Source: Actinomycetes bacterium (GTDB lineage: Bacteria; Actinomycetota; Actinomycetes; JAHEKZ01). Taken from it: 51,998 bases of DNA. The translations under genes and the position numbers were made by a program. The stretch spans positions 1 through 51,998 of the forward strand of contig JAJAYZ010000043.1 of NCBI GenBank assembly GCA_027118455.1, written 5' to 3'. Below, piece by piece: positions 1 through 9,104 of the stretch. How positions within the stretch are numbered: position 1 is the stretch's first letter; every line of letters starts with the position of its first letter. The notes beneath the pieces are model-generated. The model was not told where the DNA came from and searched no databases. It was given only the letters and a program-made list of their open reading frames with translations.

Positions 1-1
1 C

Positions 2-70
2 CATACCACCCTCTATCCCAACGGCGAGATCAAAGGCTTTTTCCAGCCCGCCGTAGGCAGTCAGTTCTTC
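2..70 (+). other. possible edge fragment of a reading frame
   Basis: Reading from base 2, an open frame gives 23 residues starting HTTLYPNGEIK and ending SQFF, then runs straight into a C homopolymer. Codons such as AAA, TTT, TAT and GTA are unlike the GC-ending codons of the neighbouring genes. The family is not recognised. It could be the end of a real gene, or foreign sequence joined through the C tract. Confidence 0.15.
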
Positions 71-71
71 A

Positions 72-180
72 CCCCCCCCCCCCCGGCCCCCCCCCCCCCC
101 CCCCCCCGGGCGGTGGCCCACCCGCGCGGCCCTTGCGCCCCGGGGCCCGCCCGGGCCCCCCCGGGGGGCGGGGCGGGCCC
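72..180. repeat. extreme C/G low-complexity tract
   Basis: Thirteen C, two G, then twenty-one C (72-107) are followed by about 70 bases made almost entirely of C and G blocks. No codon structure or regular repeat unit is visible. Nothing else in the window resembles it. It may be a polymerase-slippage or assembly artefact rather than biology. Bases 181-259 show no feature. Confidence 0.9.
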
Positions 181-259
181 TTCACGCGCTCGGAGCGTCG
201 TTAGGTGTTCTGATCGGCTATCGCTCTGGGTGCGCCGCCGCTCGCTTGGGTGAGCGTTG

Positions 260-298
260 GGTACATCGTCGGGTCAGAATCCGGCTCCAGGATGTACC
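260..298. other. inverted repeat downstream of the HTH gene
   Basis: GGTACATC (260-267) is mirrored perfectly by GATGTACC (291-298) around a 23-base loop. It lies beyond the 3' end of the minus-strand regulator gene. It could be part of a termination region or a protein-binding site. No T tract is present. Confidence 0.3.
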
Positions 299-303
299 GA
301 ACC

Positions 304-357
304 CTCACACATGTGAAAGGGAGCGGTCGCTCAGACTCTGCGGCCTTCACGTGTGAG
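304..357 (-). terminator. bulged inverted repeat, possible terminator of the DUF2975-HTH pair
   Basis: CTCACAC (304-310) pairs with GTGTGAG (351-357), and GTGAA (313-317) pairs with TTCAC (346-350). This gives a 12-bp stem with a two-base bulge. It begins 12 bases past the stop codon of the minus-strand HTH gene, so termination is a plausible role. There is no clear T tract, so the role is inferred from position only. Confidence 0.35.
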
Positions 358-368
358 CGCCCAGTCAC

Positions 369-590
369 TCACACCTGCGTGCTGAACAGGTGGCCAGGCT
401 GGCACCGGAGCTCTTCGCAGATTGCGGTGAGCGTGCTGAACCGGATCGCGCGAGCGCGATTGTTCTTCAGCACCGACAGGTTGACGACCGTGACCCCGAC
501 TCGCTCGGCGAGCTCGGTCAATGTCAGGCCTCGGCTCTCCAACAGCTTGTCGAGGTGGCAGACGACGCGGTGTCCCGCGTCCGGTGGCAT
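369..590 (-). CDS. YozG-like XRE-family HTH transcriptional regulator
   Basis: This 73-residue protein is almost all one Cro/C1-type helix-turn-helix domain: TLTELAERVGVT and NLSVLKNNRARAIRFSTL span about residues 23-54. The run ARAIRFSTLTAICEEL is characteristic of the small YozG family. It probably binds DNA as a dimer. The ATG at 590 overlaps the TGA of the upstream DUF2975 gene (TGATG), so the two are translationally coupled. That start is preferred over a longer in-frame start at 683, which lies inside the DUF2975 gene. DUF2975 proteins are commonly paired with this regulator type. The likely target is the palindrome at 1246-1278, giving autoregulation; this is inferred. Confidence 0.88.
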   Translation of the reverse strand: MPPDAGHRVVCHLDKLLESRGLTLTELAERVGVTVVNLSVLKNNRARAIRFSTLTAICEELRCQPGHLFSTQV

Positions 591-1237
591 CAGACCATCC
601 CGGTGACGTCGTCCTGCAAGGTGCGCCCGTACCTGAATGCGTTGGCCACCGCCAGGATCAGGGTTGCGACAACGAAGGGCCAAAAGGCCCAGACGGCCGG
701 CGGTTCTAGGTTGCCACCGTCCATGTGGAGGTAGTCCAACACCCGCGACGCCGCCAACGATTGGACAGCGCTAAAGATGATCGGCCCGGCAACGGCGAGG
801 CCAGTAAGCCAACAGAGCCGTCCGGCGTTGCCGCGATCGAAGGGGCGACCTTCCCCAATTGAACGGAGCAGGCCGAAGACCATCCAGGCAGCGACGAGCG
901 TACCGAGTGAGAGCCACGAGACGTCGGCGACTGACAGCAAGCGAAGGTGCGTTGGCAACTTCTGGGCGGTGAGGTCGAACTCGTCCGTGGTTGATGAGAG
1001 ATAGACCCACTTGGTCGGCACATCGGACGGAACGAGGGTCTCGATGCCAGGTGAGCGCGAGAGGACAGAGGCCACCCTCACGGTGCCCTCATCATTCTCG
1101 GTGATGGCAAAGAGCGGAATGACCACGAGCCCGAACACGGCGACGGCGATGCCAGCCATCAAGAGAAAGCCCGCGATGAACTGAATGCCCCGGTCTTTGG
1201 CTGCTCCGGTCTCCGGCTCGGGTCGGCTGCGGTTCAT
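590..1237 (-). CDS. DUF2975 family membrane protein
   Basis: A 215-residue protein with four predicted membrane helices near residues 20-43, 104-125, 143-163 and 182-202. An extracytoplasmic stretch separates the first two. The segment GRPFDRGN at 130-137 matches the conserved G-PF---N motif of DUF2975. The function of the family is not established. The ATG at 1237 has a good Shine-Dalgarno, AAGGAG, just upstream. The gene is co-transcribed with the HTH regulator that overlaps its stop. Such pairs may form a membrane partner and DNA-binding regulator unit, but no signal or ligand is evident. Confidence 0.85.
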   Translation of the reverse strand: MNRSRPEPETGAAKDRGIQFIAGFLLMAGIAVAVFGLVVIPLFAITENDEGTVRVASVLSRSPGIETLVPSDVPTKWVYLSSTTDEFDLTAQKLPTHLRLLSVADVSWLSLGTLVAAWMVFGLLRSIGEGRPFDRGNAGRLCWLTGLAVAGPIIFSAVQSLAASRVLDYLHMDGGNLEPPAVWAFWPFVVATLILAVANAFRYGRTLQDDVTGMV

Positions 1238-1245
1238 GAGGCTCC

Positions 1246-1278
1246 TTATCGTTTATCGACACTATTGATAAACGATAA
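1246..1278. promoter_or_regulatory. perfect 12-bp palindromic operator candidate
   Basis: TTATCGTTTATC (1246-1257) is matched exactly by GATAAACGATAA (1267-1278) around nine bases. Each arm contains two TATC copies, so the site could bind two dimers. It lies immediately upstream of the Shine-Dalgarno of the DUF2975-HTH pair and is strikingly AT-rich for this genome. It is the best candidate operator for the HTH protein encoded two genes down. Confidence 0.65.
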
Positions 1279-1295
1279 AGACACCCTGGGCGCAC

Positions 1296-1325
1296 GTCAA
1301 GGCAGGGCGAGTGCCCTGCCTTGAC
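1296..1325 (-). terminator. strong stem-loop terminator
   Basis: GTCAAGGCAGGGC (1296-1308) and GCCCTGCCTTGAC (1313-1325) form a perfect 13-bp stem with a four-base loop. On the minus strand it starts at the last base of the TAG stop of the secreted-protein gene. It therefore fits as that gene's terminator and insulates the DUF2975 operon. There is no T tract, as is common in actinobacteria. Confidence 0.75.
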
Positions 1326-2005
1326 TAGGAGAAGGCGGCAGCCTTGTACTTGGCGAACTGACGGGCCGTGCGTTGTTGGTTGACGTCCGCTCGCAGAGTG
1401 GTGGTGTCCTTGGTGATCGACCGGGTGATGATCAGTGCACCACCGGCGCGTTTGACGGCGAGACCCTCGGCGCGCAGCGTCTCGGTCTTGGCGCCGGAGG
1501 TGTAGATGGCCCACCCGAGCTTGAGTTGCTTCTTCTTCTTGGAGTAGCTGCCATGAACCGTGACCCGATTGGCCGGGGCGGTGCCACCAAAGGTGTCAGC
1601 GGTGCAGTTGACGTAGGCCTGCTTCAGCCGGGTGAAGGCGTTCCCGCCGTCCACGATGGCACGGAACTGCAGGATCAGCGTCGATCCCGTGCGGTCAGGT
1701 GTGGTCCACCGCGCCTGGCGCGAGGCCGAGATATGTTCGGTGAGCTGAAACCCGCATAACGCGATGATCCCTTCGCGGCCCTTGCGGTACTCCACGGTGG
1801 TGTTGGACGAGTCAACGCCCTTGATGACGTCCTCGGTGATCCTGGCGTTCTCGACGACGTCGGCACCAACGATGTGCCATGTCACAGCTGTCACAGCGAT
1901 AGCTGCTGGCGCCATTGATGCGGCCACCGCAACGGTCGACAGCGAACGCAACGTGGTCCTTGCCGTGTCGTCGTCCTCATCACCCCCCTGGCGGCACGAA
2001 CCCAT
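1325..2005 (-). CDS. putative secreted or membrane-anchored protein of unknown function
   Basis: 226 residues. After a charged N-terminus (RQGGDEDDDTARTT), a hydrophobic stretch near residues 20-43 could be a signal peptide or anchor. The rest is a soluble domain with two cysteines (ALCGF, VNCTAD) that could form a disulphide, and a Lys-rich patch SKKKKQLK. The overall look is like small actinobacterial extracellular sensor-type domains, but I do not recognise the family. The ATG at 2005 was chosen as the first in-frame start that does not overlap the divergent gene. Its Shine-Dalgarno is poor, so the start could lie further downstream. A clear hairpin follows the stop. Confidence 0.6.
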   Translation of the reverse strand: MGSCRQGGDEDDDTARTTLRSLSTVAVAASMAPAAIAVTAVTWHIVGADVVENARITEDVIKGVDSSNTTVEYRKGREGIIALCGFQLTEHISASRQARWTTPDRTGSTLILQFRAIVDGGNAFTRLKQAYVNCTADTFGGTAPANRVTVHGSYSKKKKQLKLGWAIYTSGAKTETLRAEGLAVKRAGGALIITRSITKDTTTLRADVNQQRTARQFAKYKAAAFS

Positions 2006-2074
2006 TCCTACCACCGCGGGGCTGGCCACGCGTGCTTGCTGAGATTTCTCCAGGGCGCCCACGGTGGGCCGTGC

Positions 2075-2524
2075 GTGAGCAAGAATGAGCAGGTGACTGA
2101 AACCCCCGACCTCCCCCCGCTGCCTGACCCCAACGTCCCGGTAGGGGGAGAGCCACCTGTCGCCGCTCCCGTCGAGGCGCCCACTGTTCCGCCACCCGTG
2201 GTTGCCTACCCGGCCCAGCCGGCCGTTGCCTACCCGGCCCAGCCAGTCGCTCCGATCGCGGTTGGGCCACGGACTGAGGGAAAGGCTGTCGCCGCTCTCG
2301 TCTGCGCCATCCTTTCGTGGTTCATCGGCCCCATCGTGCTGGCGATCGTGGCCCTGGTCTTGTCCAGCAGCGCCGAGAAGGCCATCGACGCCACACCGGC
2401 TGAGCTCACCGGACGGGGCCTGGTGAGCGGTGCCCGTTGGGTGGCCTGGTTCCACCTGGTGCTGGCCGCGATGGTCATCGCCTTCCTGTCGGCCTTCGCC
2501 ATCGCGCTGTGGATCGGCCGCTGA
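2075..2524 (+). CDS. DUF4190-like membrane protein with proline-rich N-terminus
   Basis: 149 residues from the GTG at 2075. The first half is a Pro/Ala/Val-rich cytoplasmic tail with the repeated unit VAYPAQP. The second half has two membrane segments, AVAALVCAILSWFIGPIVLAI and VAWFHLVLAAMVIAFLSAF. The arrangement of proline-rich tail plus two C-terminal helices with a G/A-rich entry is that of DUF4190 proteins, whose role is unknown. Other in-frame starts are TTG-type at 2036 and GTG at 2093; none has a convincing Shine-Dalgarno. It is divergent from the secreted-protein gene. Confidence 0.65.
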   Translation: MSKNEQVTETPDLPPLPDPNVPVGGEPPVAAPVEAPTVPPPVVAYPAQPAVAYPAQPVAPIAVGPRTEGKAVAALVCAILSWFIGPIVLAIVALVLSSSAEKAIDATPAELTGRGLVSGARWVAWFHLVLAAMVIAFLSAFAIALWIGR

Positions 2525-2535
2525 CCAGCCGCTGG

Positions 2536-2555
2536 CCAGCCGCTGGTACGGCTGG
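2536..2555 (+). terminator. short hairpin after the DUF4190-like gene
   Basis: CCAGCCG (2536-2542) pairs with CGGCTGG (2549-2555) around six bases, starting 12 bases after the stop. It is compact and GC-rich with no T tract. It separates this gene from the rpsL promoter. Confidence 0.4.
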
Positions 2556-2579
2556 GCGGTGCGTGATCGAGGCCCCGTT

Positions 2580-2609
2580 TTGACCGTTCGCGGGGCCACT
2601 CGGTAGTCT
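2580..2609 (+). promoter_or_regulatory. rpsL (str operon) promoter
   Basis: TTGACC (2580-2585) and TAGTCT (2604-2609) are separated by 18 bases, a good housekeeping sigma promoter. The predicted transcript has a leader of about 240 bases before rpsL. The same architecture, TTGACC-18-TAATCT with T residues before the -35, occurs before rplM at 37921. The rest of 2610-2857 has no gene that I can support. Confidence 0.7.
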
Positions 2610-2857
2610 CATCCCCTGTGCCTGGGTCATACCAGGCTGCCGTGCCTGCCCGCACGCACCTCGTTCGTCCCGCACCTCGGTGCGGATACCGACAGCGAGG
2701 ACGCCGCAGGGCGCCGCATGGTCCCATGCAACAGCCCTCATCCTGGGTGTCCGTGCTGCGCAGACAGCGCGACGCGCCCGGGCGCGGGGGTGGGAGGCTT
2801 CACCCGGAGCCCTCCACGCACGATCAGTAACCGACGACGAACGGGAAAGACGCACCG

Positions 2858-3232
2858 GTGCCTACGATCCAGCAGTTGGTCCGCAAGGGCCGTCAGGACA
2901 AGGTCGACAAGAGCAAGACGCCCGCGCTCAAGGGCAGCCCGCAGCGCCGCGGCGTCTGCACGCGCGTCTACACGACCACCCCGAAGAAGCCGAACTCAGC
3001 GCTCCGCAAGGTGGCCCGTGTGCGGTTGACCTCCGGTATCGAGGTCACCGCCTACATTCCTGGCGTCGGCCACAACCTGCAGGAGCACTCGATCGTGCTC
3101 GTGCGTGGAGGCCGCGTAAAGGATCTCCCCGGCGTCCGCTACAAGATCATTCGTGGCGCGCTCGACACCCAAGGCGTGAAGAACCGCAAGCAGGCTCGTA
3201 GCCGTTACGGCGCGAAGAAGGAGAAGAGCTAA
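2858..3232 (+). CDS. rpsL: 30S ribosomal protein S12
   Basis: 124 residues, full length. S12 sits at the decoding centre. The motif [12 protein letters not shown] carries Lys43, and [10 protein letters not shown] carries Lys88 and Asp89. These are the residues whose substitution gives streptomycin resistance, so the sequence is of the sensitive type. Asp89 is the usual methylthiolation site. Start is GTG with GGGAAAG upstream. It is first gene of the str operon, and its TAA overlaps the rpsG ATG (TAATG). Confidence 0.98.
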   Translation: MPTIQQLVRKGRQDKVDKSKTPALKGSPQRRGVCTRVYTTTPKKPNSALRKVARVRLTSGIEVTAYIPGVGHNLQEHSIVLVRGGRVKDLPGVRYKIIRGALDTQGVKNRKQARSRYGAKKEKS

Positions 3233-3702
3233 TGCCCCGCAAGGGCCCGGCCCCTAAGCACCCGGTCGTCGCCGACCCGGTCTATAACAGCCCCGTTGTC
3301 ACTTCGGTGATCAACAAGATCTTGGTGGACGGCAAGCGCTCGACGGCGCAGAAGATCGTCTACGGCGCCCTAGAAGGCTGTCGCGCCAAGACCGGCACCG
3401 ATCCTGTGGTCACGCTCAAGCGTGCCCTCGACAACGTCAAGCCAACACTTGAGGTGCGCAGCCGCCGCGTTGGTGGTGCCACCTACCAGGTGCCCGTCGA
3501 GGTCAAGCCAGGTCGCAGCCACACCCTGGCGATCCGCTGGTTGGTCATGCACGCCCGTCAGCGTCGTGAGAATACCATTACGGAGCGCCTCATGAACGAG
3601 CTGCTGGACGCTTCCAACGGCCTGGGCGCTTCGGTGAAGCGCCGCGAGGACACCCACAAGATGGCTGAGTCCAACAAGGCGTTCGCCCACTACCGCTGGT
3701 AG
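3232..3702 (+). CDS. rpsG: 30S ribosomal protein S7
   Basis: 156 residues, the normal length. S7 nucleates assembly of the 30S head and contacts E-site tRNA. It begins [20 protein letters not shown] and ends in the typical [13 protein letters not shown]. Its start overlaps the rpsL stop by one base, which implies translational coupling. A 69-base spacer without an obvious hairpin separates it from fusA. Confidence 0.98.
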   Translation: MPRKGPAPKHPVVADPVYNSPVVTSVINKILVDGKRSTAQKIVYGALEGCRAKTGTDPVVTLKRALDNVKPTLEVRSRRVGGATYQVPVEVKPGRSHTLAIRWLVMHARQRRENTITERLMNELLDASNGLGASVKRREDTHKMAESNKAFAHYRW

Positions 3703-3771
3703 GCCACACCAGGCAAAGCCTCAAAGTTTTCGCCCGCCCCTGATCGCATCGACCGACGGAGACCCCCGACC

Positions 3772-5874
3772 GTGTCCACCGACACCGCTGCTGACCTGGC
3801 CAAGGTCCGCAACATCGGCATCATGGCGCACATCGATGCTGGCAAGACCACGACGACCGAGCGGATCTTGTTCTACACCGGGATCAATTACAAGATCGGT
3901 GAGGTCCACGAGGGCGCAGCCACGATGGACTGGATGCCCCAAGAGCAGGAGCGTGGGATCACGATCACGTCGGCCGCGACCACGTGCGAGTGGGACGGCC
4001 ACCTCATCAACATCATCGACACCCCCGGACACGTCGACTTCACCGTCGAGGTCGAGCGTTCGTTGCGTGTCCTCGACGGCGCCGTTGCCGTCTTCGACGG
4101 TGTTGCTGGCGTCGAGCCCCAGAGCGAAACCGTTTGGCGCCAGGCCGACCGCTACAGCGTTCCGCGCATCTGCTTCGTCAACAAGCTCGATCGCACCGGC
4201 GCCGAGTTCCACCGTTGTGTCGACATGATTGAGAACCGGCTGGCGGCCGTGCCGCTCGTCCTGCAGATCCCGATCGGCGCAGAGGCTGACTTCCGGGGCC
4301 TCGTTGACCTGGTCGCCATGAAGGCGCTCATCTGGCCGCCTGAGGCCGAAAAGGGCGAGATGTACAACGTCGAGGAAATCCCTGCGACGCATACCGAGGC
4401 CGCCCGTGACTGGCGCGACCGTCTGATCGAGACCATCTCTGAGGCTGACGACGAGATGATGGAGCTCTACCTACAGGGCACCGCCCCCACCGAAGAGCAG
4501 CTCATCGCCGCGATCCGTCGCGCCACTCTCGCCGCTAAGCTCACCCCGGTGCTTGCTGGCTCTGCCTTCAAGAACAAAGGCGTTCAGCCGATGCTTGACG
4601 CCGTGGTTCGCTACCTACCGAGCCCGCTCGACGTCGACGCGATCACCGGTCACGATGTCCGTGACGAGACGCTGGAGATCGAGCGTCAGCCGAACGAGGA
4701 CGAGCCTTTCTCGGCTCTTGCCTTCAAGATCATGAGCGACCCGCACCTGGGCAAGCTCACCTACATTCGCCTCTACTCCGGCGCCCTGGAGACCGGCACA
4801 TCGGTGCTCAACTCGACCAAGGGTCGCAAGGAGCGGATCGGCAAGATCTTCCAGATGCACGCCAACAAGCGAGAAGAGAAGCCGAACGCGGTTGCGGGCA
4901 TGATTGTGGCCGTCATGGGGCTGAAGGACACCACCACCGGCGACACTCTTTGCGACATCGCCAAGCCCGTCATTCTCGAGTCGATGACCTTCCCGGCACC
5001 GGTCATCTCGGTCGCCATTGAGCCGAAGAGTAAGGCTGACCAGGAGCGGCTGGGAACTGCCATCCAGCGGCTCGCCGAGGAAGATCCCACCTTCCAAGTG
5101 CGCTCCGACGAAGAGACCGGTCAGACGATCATCGCCGGTATGGGCGAGTTGCACCTTGAGGTGCTGGTCGACCGCATGAAGCGTGAGTTCCGCGTCGAGG
5201 CCAACGTCGGTCGTCCGCAGGTGGCCTACCGCGAGACGATCACTGCAGTCGTCGACCGCATCGACTACACGCACAAGAAGCAGACCGGTGGTTCTGGTCA
5301 GTTCGCCAAGGTCCAGATCAGCATGGAGCCGCTCGGTGCAGGCGAAGAAGCCGGCTACGAGTTCGAGAACAAGGTCACCGGTGGACGCATCCCGCGCGAG
5401 TACATCCCCAGCGTTGACGCCGGTGCGCAGGAAGCCATGGAGTACGGCGTACTTGCCGGCTACCCCATGGTGGGCATCAAGGTGACCCTCAAGGATGGCG
5501 CCTTCCACGACGTCGACTCCTCAGAGCTTGCGTTCAAGATCGCCGGCTCGATGGCATTTAAGGAAGGCGCCAAGCGCGCCAAGCCGGTGCTGCTCGAGCC
5601 GATGATGTCTGTCGAGGTGATCACCCCAGAAGACTTCATGGGTGACGTCATCGGCGACCTCAACTCCCGCCGCGGCCAGATTTTGTCGATGGACGAGCGC
5701 TCAGGTTCGCGCATCGTCACGGCGTTGGTCCCGTTGTCGGAGATGTTCGGCTACGTCGGCGACCTGCGCAGCAAGACGCAGGGTCGCGCGTCGTACTCGA
5801 TGCAGTTCGACTCCTACGCCCAAGTACCGAACAATGTGGCAACGGAGATCATCGCTAAGGCACGAGGCGAGTAG
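3772..5874 (+). CDS. fusA: translation elongation factor G
   Basis: 700 residues. This GTPase drives ribosomal translocation and, with RRF, recycling. The G1 loop AHIDAGKTT is at 19-27, G3 DTPGH at 82-86 and G4 NKLD at 136-139. Domains II to V follow at the expected length, with the domain IV segment [11 protein letters not shown] clearly visible. Start is GTG. It lies in canonical position between rpsG and tuf, and no second fusA is seen in the window. Confidence 0.98.
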   Translation: MSTDTAADLAKVRNIGIMAHIDAGKTTTTERILFYTGINYKIGEVHEGAATMDWMPQEQERGITITSAATTCEWDGHLINIIDTPGHVDFTVEVERSLRVLDGAVAVFDGVAGVEPQSETVWRQADRYSVPRICFVNKLDRTGAEFHRCVDMIENRLAAVPLVLQIPIGAEADFRGLVDLVAMKALIWPPEAEKGEMYNVEEIPATHTEAARDWRDRLIETISEADDEMMELYLQGTAPTEEQLIAAIRRATLAAKLTPVLAGSAFKNKGVQPMLDAVVRYLPSPLDVDAITGHDVRDETLEIERQPNEDEPFSALAFKIMSDPHLGKLTYIRLYSGALETGTSVLNSTKGRKERIGKIFQMHANKREEKPNAVAGMIVAVMGLKDTTTGDTLCDIAKPVILESMTFPAPVISVAIEPKSKADQERLGTAIQRLAEEDPTFQVRSDEETGQTIIAGMGELHLEVLVDRMKREFRVEANVGRPQVAYRETITAVVDRIDYTHKKQTGGSGQFAKVQISMEPLGAGEEAGYEFENKVTGGRIPREYIPSVDAGAQEAMEYGVLAGYPMVGIKVTLKDGAFHDVDSSELAFKIAGSMAFKEGAKRAKPVLLEPMMSVEVITPEDFMGDVIGDLNSRRGQILSMDERSGSRIVTALVPLSEMFGYVGDLRSKTQGRASYSMQFDSYAQVPNNVATEIIAKARGE

Positions 5875-5945
5875 TTCTTTAACAACCACCCACCCAAGAC
5901 CTACGCCTGCCGGCGTAAGTGATCCAAGTCCAGAGGAGGACTCCA

Positions 5946-7139
5946 GTGGCGAAGGCCAAGTTCGAGCGGACCAAGCCGCACGTCAACATCGGCACCATTG
6001 GCCATATCGACCACGGTAAGACGACTCTGACCGCGGCGATCACCAAGGTGCTACACGACAAGTACCCCACACTCAATGAGGCCTCGGCGTTCGACCAGAT
6101 CGACAAGGCACCCGAAGAGCGCGAGCGCGGTATCACCATCTCCATCGCGCACGTTGAGTACCAGACCGAGGCGCGTCACTACGCCCACGTCGACTGCCCG
6201 GGGCATGCCGACTACATCAAGAACATGATCACCGGTGCTGCGCAGATGGATGGCGCGATTCTGGTTGTCGCCGCGACCGACGGTCCGATGCCGCAGACCA
6301 AGGAGCACGTGCTCCTGGCCCGCCAGGTGGGTGTCCCCTCGATCGTCGTCGCGCTCAACAAGGCTGACATGGTCGACGACGAGGAGATCCTCGAGCTCGT
6401 CGAGCTTGAGGTCCGCGAGCTGCTCAGCGACTACGAGTACCCCGGCGATGACATCCCGATCGTTCGGCTCTCTGCGCTGAAGGCGCTTGAGGGCGACGCC
6501 GAGTGGAGCGAGAAGATCATCGAGTTGATGGACGCTGTGGACACTGCCATCCCGACCCCTGAGCGCGAGACCGAGAAGCCCTTCCTGATGCCCGTCGAGG
6601 ACGTCTTCACGATCACCGGTCGTGGCACCGTCGTCACCGGCCGTATCGAGCGGGGGATCGTCAAGGTCAACGAGGACGTTGAGATCGTTGGCATCAAGCC
6701 GGAGAGTACCAAGACCACGGTCACCGGTATCGAGATGTTCCGCAAGCTCCTCGACGAGGGCCAGGCCGGCGAGAACGTCGGGCTGCTCATTCGTGGCATC
6801 AAGCGCGAGGACGTCGAGCGCGGTCAGGTTGTCGTCAAGCCTGGTACCACCACCCCGCACACCAACTTCGAGGCGAACGTCTACATCCTCTCCAAGGACG
6901 AGGGCGGGCGGCACACGCCGTTCTTCAACAACTACCGTCCGCAGTTCTACTTCCGCACGACGGACGTCACCGGCGTGGTGACCCTCCCCGAGGGCACCGA
7001 GATGGTCATGCCAGGCGACAACACCGAGATGTCGGTTGAGCTCATTCAGCCCATCGCCATGGACGAGGGTCTCCGGTTCGCCATCCGCGAGGGTGGACGT
7101 ACCGTCGGCGCTGGTCGCGTCACCAAGATCAACAAGTAA
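5946..7139 (+). CDS. tuf: translation elongation factor Tu
   Basis: 397 residues. This GTPase delivers aminoacyl-tRNA to the A site. GHIDHGKT is at 19-26, DCPGH at 83-87, and NKAD near 140. The GTG at 5946 follows AGGAGG (5934-5939) with ideal spacing, so it is preferred over an in-frame upstream start at 5919. The 71-base gap after fusA contains a small perfect hairpin (TACGCC 5902-5907, GGCGTA 5912-5917). It is followed by the long structured leader of the S10 operon. Confidence 0.98.
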   Translation: MAKAKFERTKPHVNIGTIGHIDHGKTTLTAAITKVLHDKYPTLNEASAFDQIDKAPEERERGITISIAHVEYQTEARHYAHVDCPGHADYIKNMITGAAQMDGAILVVAATDGPMPQTKEHVLLARQVGVPSIVVALNKADMVDDEEILELVELEVRELLSDYEYPGDDIPIVRLSALKALEGDAEWSEKIIELMDAVDTAIPTPERETEKPFLMPVEDVFTITGRGTVVTGRIERGIVKVNEDVEIVGIKPESTKTTVTGIEMFRKLLDEGQAGENVGLLIRGIKREDVERGQVVVKPGTTTPHTNFEANVYILSKDEGGRHTPFFNNYRPQFYFRTTDVTGVVTLPEGTEMVMPGDNTEMSVELIQPIAMDEGLRFAIREGGRTVGAGRVTKINK

Positions 7140-7438
7140 GGTACGATTTCGGTAATCCGCCCCTCATGGGGCATACTGTCCAGGTTGCTTGGGCAGGGGC
7201 TCAGGTCCTCACTGAGTCGGTTGCGAGACTGACTGCAGAACCCGATGTCCCTGCCCAGCGCCCGGCACCAGCCGGGCCTCGAACCCCGTCCCTTCGGCGC
7301 AATCGCTGTTGGACGTCTGTGTGCGCAAGCGCGACACACCCGACCGCGGGGGTCGGAACCGCGAGGCTTGCAGCACGGCTGCCGGGCTCACCGGCAGCCA
7401 CCAACAGCACTTCGAAGAGAAGGATTTCGGGAAACGAC
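7140..7438 (+). promoter_or_regulatory. hairpin-rich leader of the S10 operon
   Basis: The 299 bases between tuf and rpsJ carry no gene but many perfect stems. These are GCCCC/GGGGC (7159-7172); GGGCAGGG (7191-7198) with CCCTGCCC (7249-7256), enclosing CTCAG/CTGAG (7200-7216) as in a multi-branched junction; GCCCGGC-ACCA-GCCGGGC (7260-7277); GTGTG/CACAC with inner CGC/GCG (7319-7339); CCGACC/GGTCGG (7340-7356); and GGCTGCCGG/CCGGCAGCC (7377-7399). A weak promoter, TTCGGT (7149) and CATACT (7172), could start it. In Escherichia coli the S10 leader is bound by L4, which is encoded third in this operon; whether this leader works similarly is inference. Confidence 0.55.
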
Positions 7439-7747
7439 ATGGCGGGACAGAAGATCCGCATCCGGCTGAAGGCGTATGACCACGAGGTCATCGACTCTTC
7501 GGCTCGGAAGATCGTTGAGACGGCCACCCGTACGGGTGCGCAGGTCGCCGGCCCCGTGCCGTTGCCGACGGAGAAGAACGTCTTCGTCGTCATTCGGTCG
7601 CCGCACAAATACAAAGACAGCCGCGAGCACTTCGAGATGCGAACGCACAAGCGGCTCATCGACATCATCGACCCGACCCCGAAGACCGTCGACTCGCTCA
7701 TGCGGCTCGACCTCCCGGCCGGCGTCGACATTGAGATCAAGCTCTAA
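7439..7747 (+). CDS. rpsJ: 30S ribosomal protein S10
   Basis: 102 residues starting [19 protein letters not shown], full length. S10 is a 30S head protein and also the NusE antitermination factor that links transcription to translation. The ATG at 7439 was taken because S10 homology begins there; the frame is open further upstream, but that stretch is the structured leader. It is first gene of the S10 operon and 14 bases ahead of rplC. Confidence 0.98.
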   Translation: MAGQKIRIRLKAYDHEVIDSSARKIVETATRTGAQVAGPVPLPTEKNVFVVIRSPHKYKDSREHFEMRTHKRLIDIIDPTPKTVDSLMRLDLPAGVDIEIKL

Positions 7748-7761
7748 AGGGACGCGGGACA

Positions 7762-8412
7762 ATGGGTAAGAACGTGAAGGGAATCCTGGGCGAAAAGCTT
7801 GGGATGACCCAGGTGTGGGACGAGGACAACAAGATCGTTCCGGTCACCGTCGTCAAGGCGGGGCCTTGCGTCGTCACGCAGGTGCGCTCGGCCGAGAACG
7901 ACGGCTACTCAGCCGTCCAGCTCAGCTTTGGTCCGATCGACCCCCGCAAGGTGAACAAGCCGTCGGCCGGGCACTATGCCAAGGCCGGTGTCACGCCGCG
8001 CCGCCACCTCGCCGAGCTCCGTACCGACGACGCGTCGGAGTACACGCTCGGGCAAGAGCTTGGCCCTGACGTGTTCGAGGCCGGCCAGATGGTCGACGTC
8101 GCCGGCACGTCCAAGGGCAAGGGCTTCGCTGGAACCATGAAGCGTCACAACTTCAAGGGCGTCAGCGCCAGCCACGGCTCGCACCGAAACCACCGCAAGC
8201 CCGGTTCGATCGGCGCCGGATCGACGCCGAGCAGGGTATTCAAGGGCCTGAAGATGTCCGGACGTATGGGTGGTGAGTCGGTGACCTTGCAGAACCTCAC
8301 TGTGCACGCCGTCGACACCGAGAAGGGACTGCTCCTAATCAAGGGTGCTATCCCCGGCTCCGTCGGCAGCCTCGTCTTCGTCAAGAGCGCTGCGAAGGGA
8401 GCCACCTCGTGA
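7762..8412 (+). CDS. rplC: 50S ribosomal protein L3
   Basis: 216 residues. L3 is an early assembly protein whose long loop reaches the peptidyl transferase centre. [15 protein letters not shown] at the N-terminus and the loop [25 protein letters not shown] are both typical. Its TGA overlaps the GTG of rplD (GTGA). Confidence 0.98.
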   Translation: MGKNVKGILGEKLGMTQVWDEDNKIVPVTVVKAGPCVVTQVRSAENDGYSAVQLSFGPIDPRKVNKPSAGHYAKAGVTPRRHLAELRTDDASEYTLGQELGPDVFEAGQMVDVAGTSKGKGFAGTMKRHNFKGVSASHGSHRNHRKPGSIGAGSTPSRVFKGLKMSGRMGGESVTLQNLTVHAVDTEKGLLLIKGAIPGSVGSLVFVKSAAKGATS

Positions 8413-9104
8413 GCACCGTTGACGTCATGACCCCAGACGGCACGAAGAGCGGGACAGCTGAGTTGCCCGCCGAGATTTTCGAGGTCCAGGTCAACATCCC
8501 CCTAATCCATCAGGTCGTTGTCGGTCAGTTGGCCGCAGCCCGGCAAGGCACCGCATCGACCAAGACGCGCGCCGAGGTGGCTGGTGGTGGCCGCAAGCCC
8601 TACCGCCAAAAGGGAACCGGTCGCGCCCGCCAGGGTTCGATCCGCGCCCCGCAGTTCGTCGGTGGTGGAGTGGTCCACGGACCACACCCGCGCAGCTATG
8701 AGCAGCGCACGCCCAAGAAGATGAAGGCGGCCGCGCTGCGCGGTGCCCTCTCTGACCGGCTTGCCAACGGTCGCCTCCACGTCGTCACCGCGATCGTCGA
8801 CGGTGACAACCCGTCGACCATGGCCGCGGCGGCAACGATCGGGCAGATCTCGCAGCGTCGGCACGTTCTGGTGGTGCTCGAGCGTGGCAACGACACCGCG
8901 TGGCTGAGTCTTCGCAACCTGACCCACGTGCACATTCTCACCCCCGACCAGCTGAACACCTATGACGTCCTCGTCAGCGACGACGTCATCTTCACCAAGG
9001 CGGCGCTCGACGCGTTGCTCGAAGGTCCGGTGCGTGGCAAGTCGGCAAAGGCGGTGGCCACCTCGACCGAGGCCGCCAGCGCAGCCGAGGAGGAATCGGC
9101 ATGA
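8409..9104 (+). CDS. rplD: 50S ribosomal protein L4
   Basis: 231 residues. L4 lines the exit tunnel through its extended loop, seen here as [26 protein letters not shown] (key GGGRKP and GTGRARQG). In enteric bacteria L4 also represses its own operon through the S10 leader. The GTG start overlaps the rplC stop, and its stop overlaps the rplW ATG. The C-terminal acidic tail (ASAAEEESA) is actinobacterial in style. Confidence 0.98.
   Translation: MSTVDVMTPDGTKSGTAELPAEIFEVQVNIPLIHQVVVGQLAAARQGTASTKTRAEVAGGGRKPYRQKGTGRARQGSIRAPQFVGGGVVHGPHPRSYEQRTPKKMKAAALRGALSDRLANGRLHVVTAIVDGDNPSTMAAAATIGQISQRRHVLVVLERGNDTAWLSLRNLTHVHILTPDQLNTYDVLVSDDVIFTKAALDALLEGPVRGKSAKAVATSTEAASAAEEESA

Noticed and set aside
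2006..2599. N-terminal extension of the minus-strand secreted protein to 424 residues
   Set aside because: The extra part is antisense to the DUF4190-like gene, is rich in Arg/Gly/His in the way of shadow frames, and shows no domain.
3721..5508. long minus-strand reading frames opposite fusA and tuf
   Set aside because: They have no recognisable motifs and mirror the codon pattern of well-supported plus-strand genes, as is common in high-GC DNA.
7249..7300. tRNA-like T-loop (GGTTCGAGG) on the minus strand in the S10 leader
   Set aside because: The flanking bases do not form the five-pair T stem, and there is no acceptor stem, D arm or anticodon arm around it.
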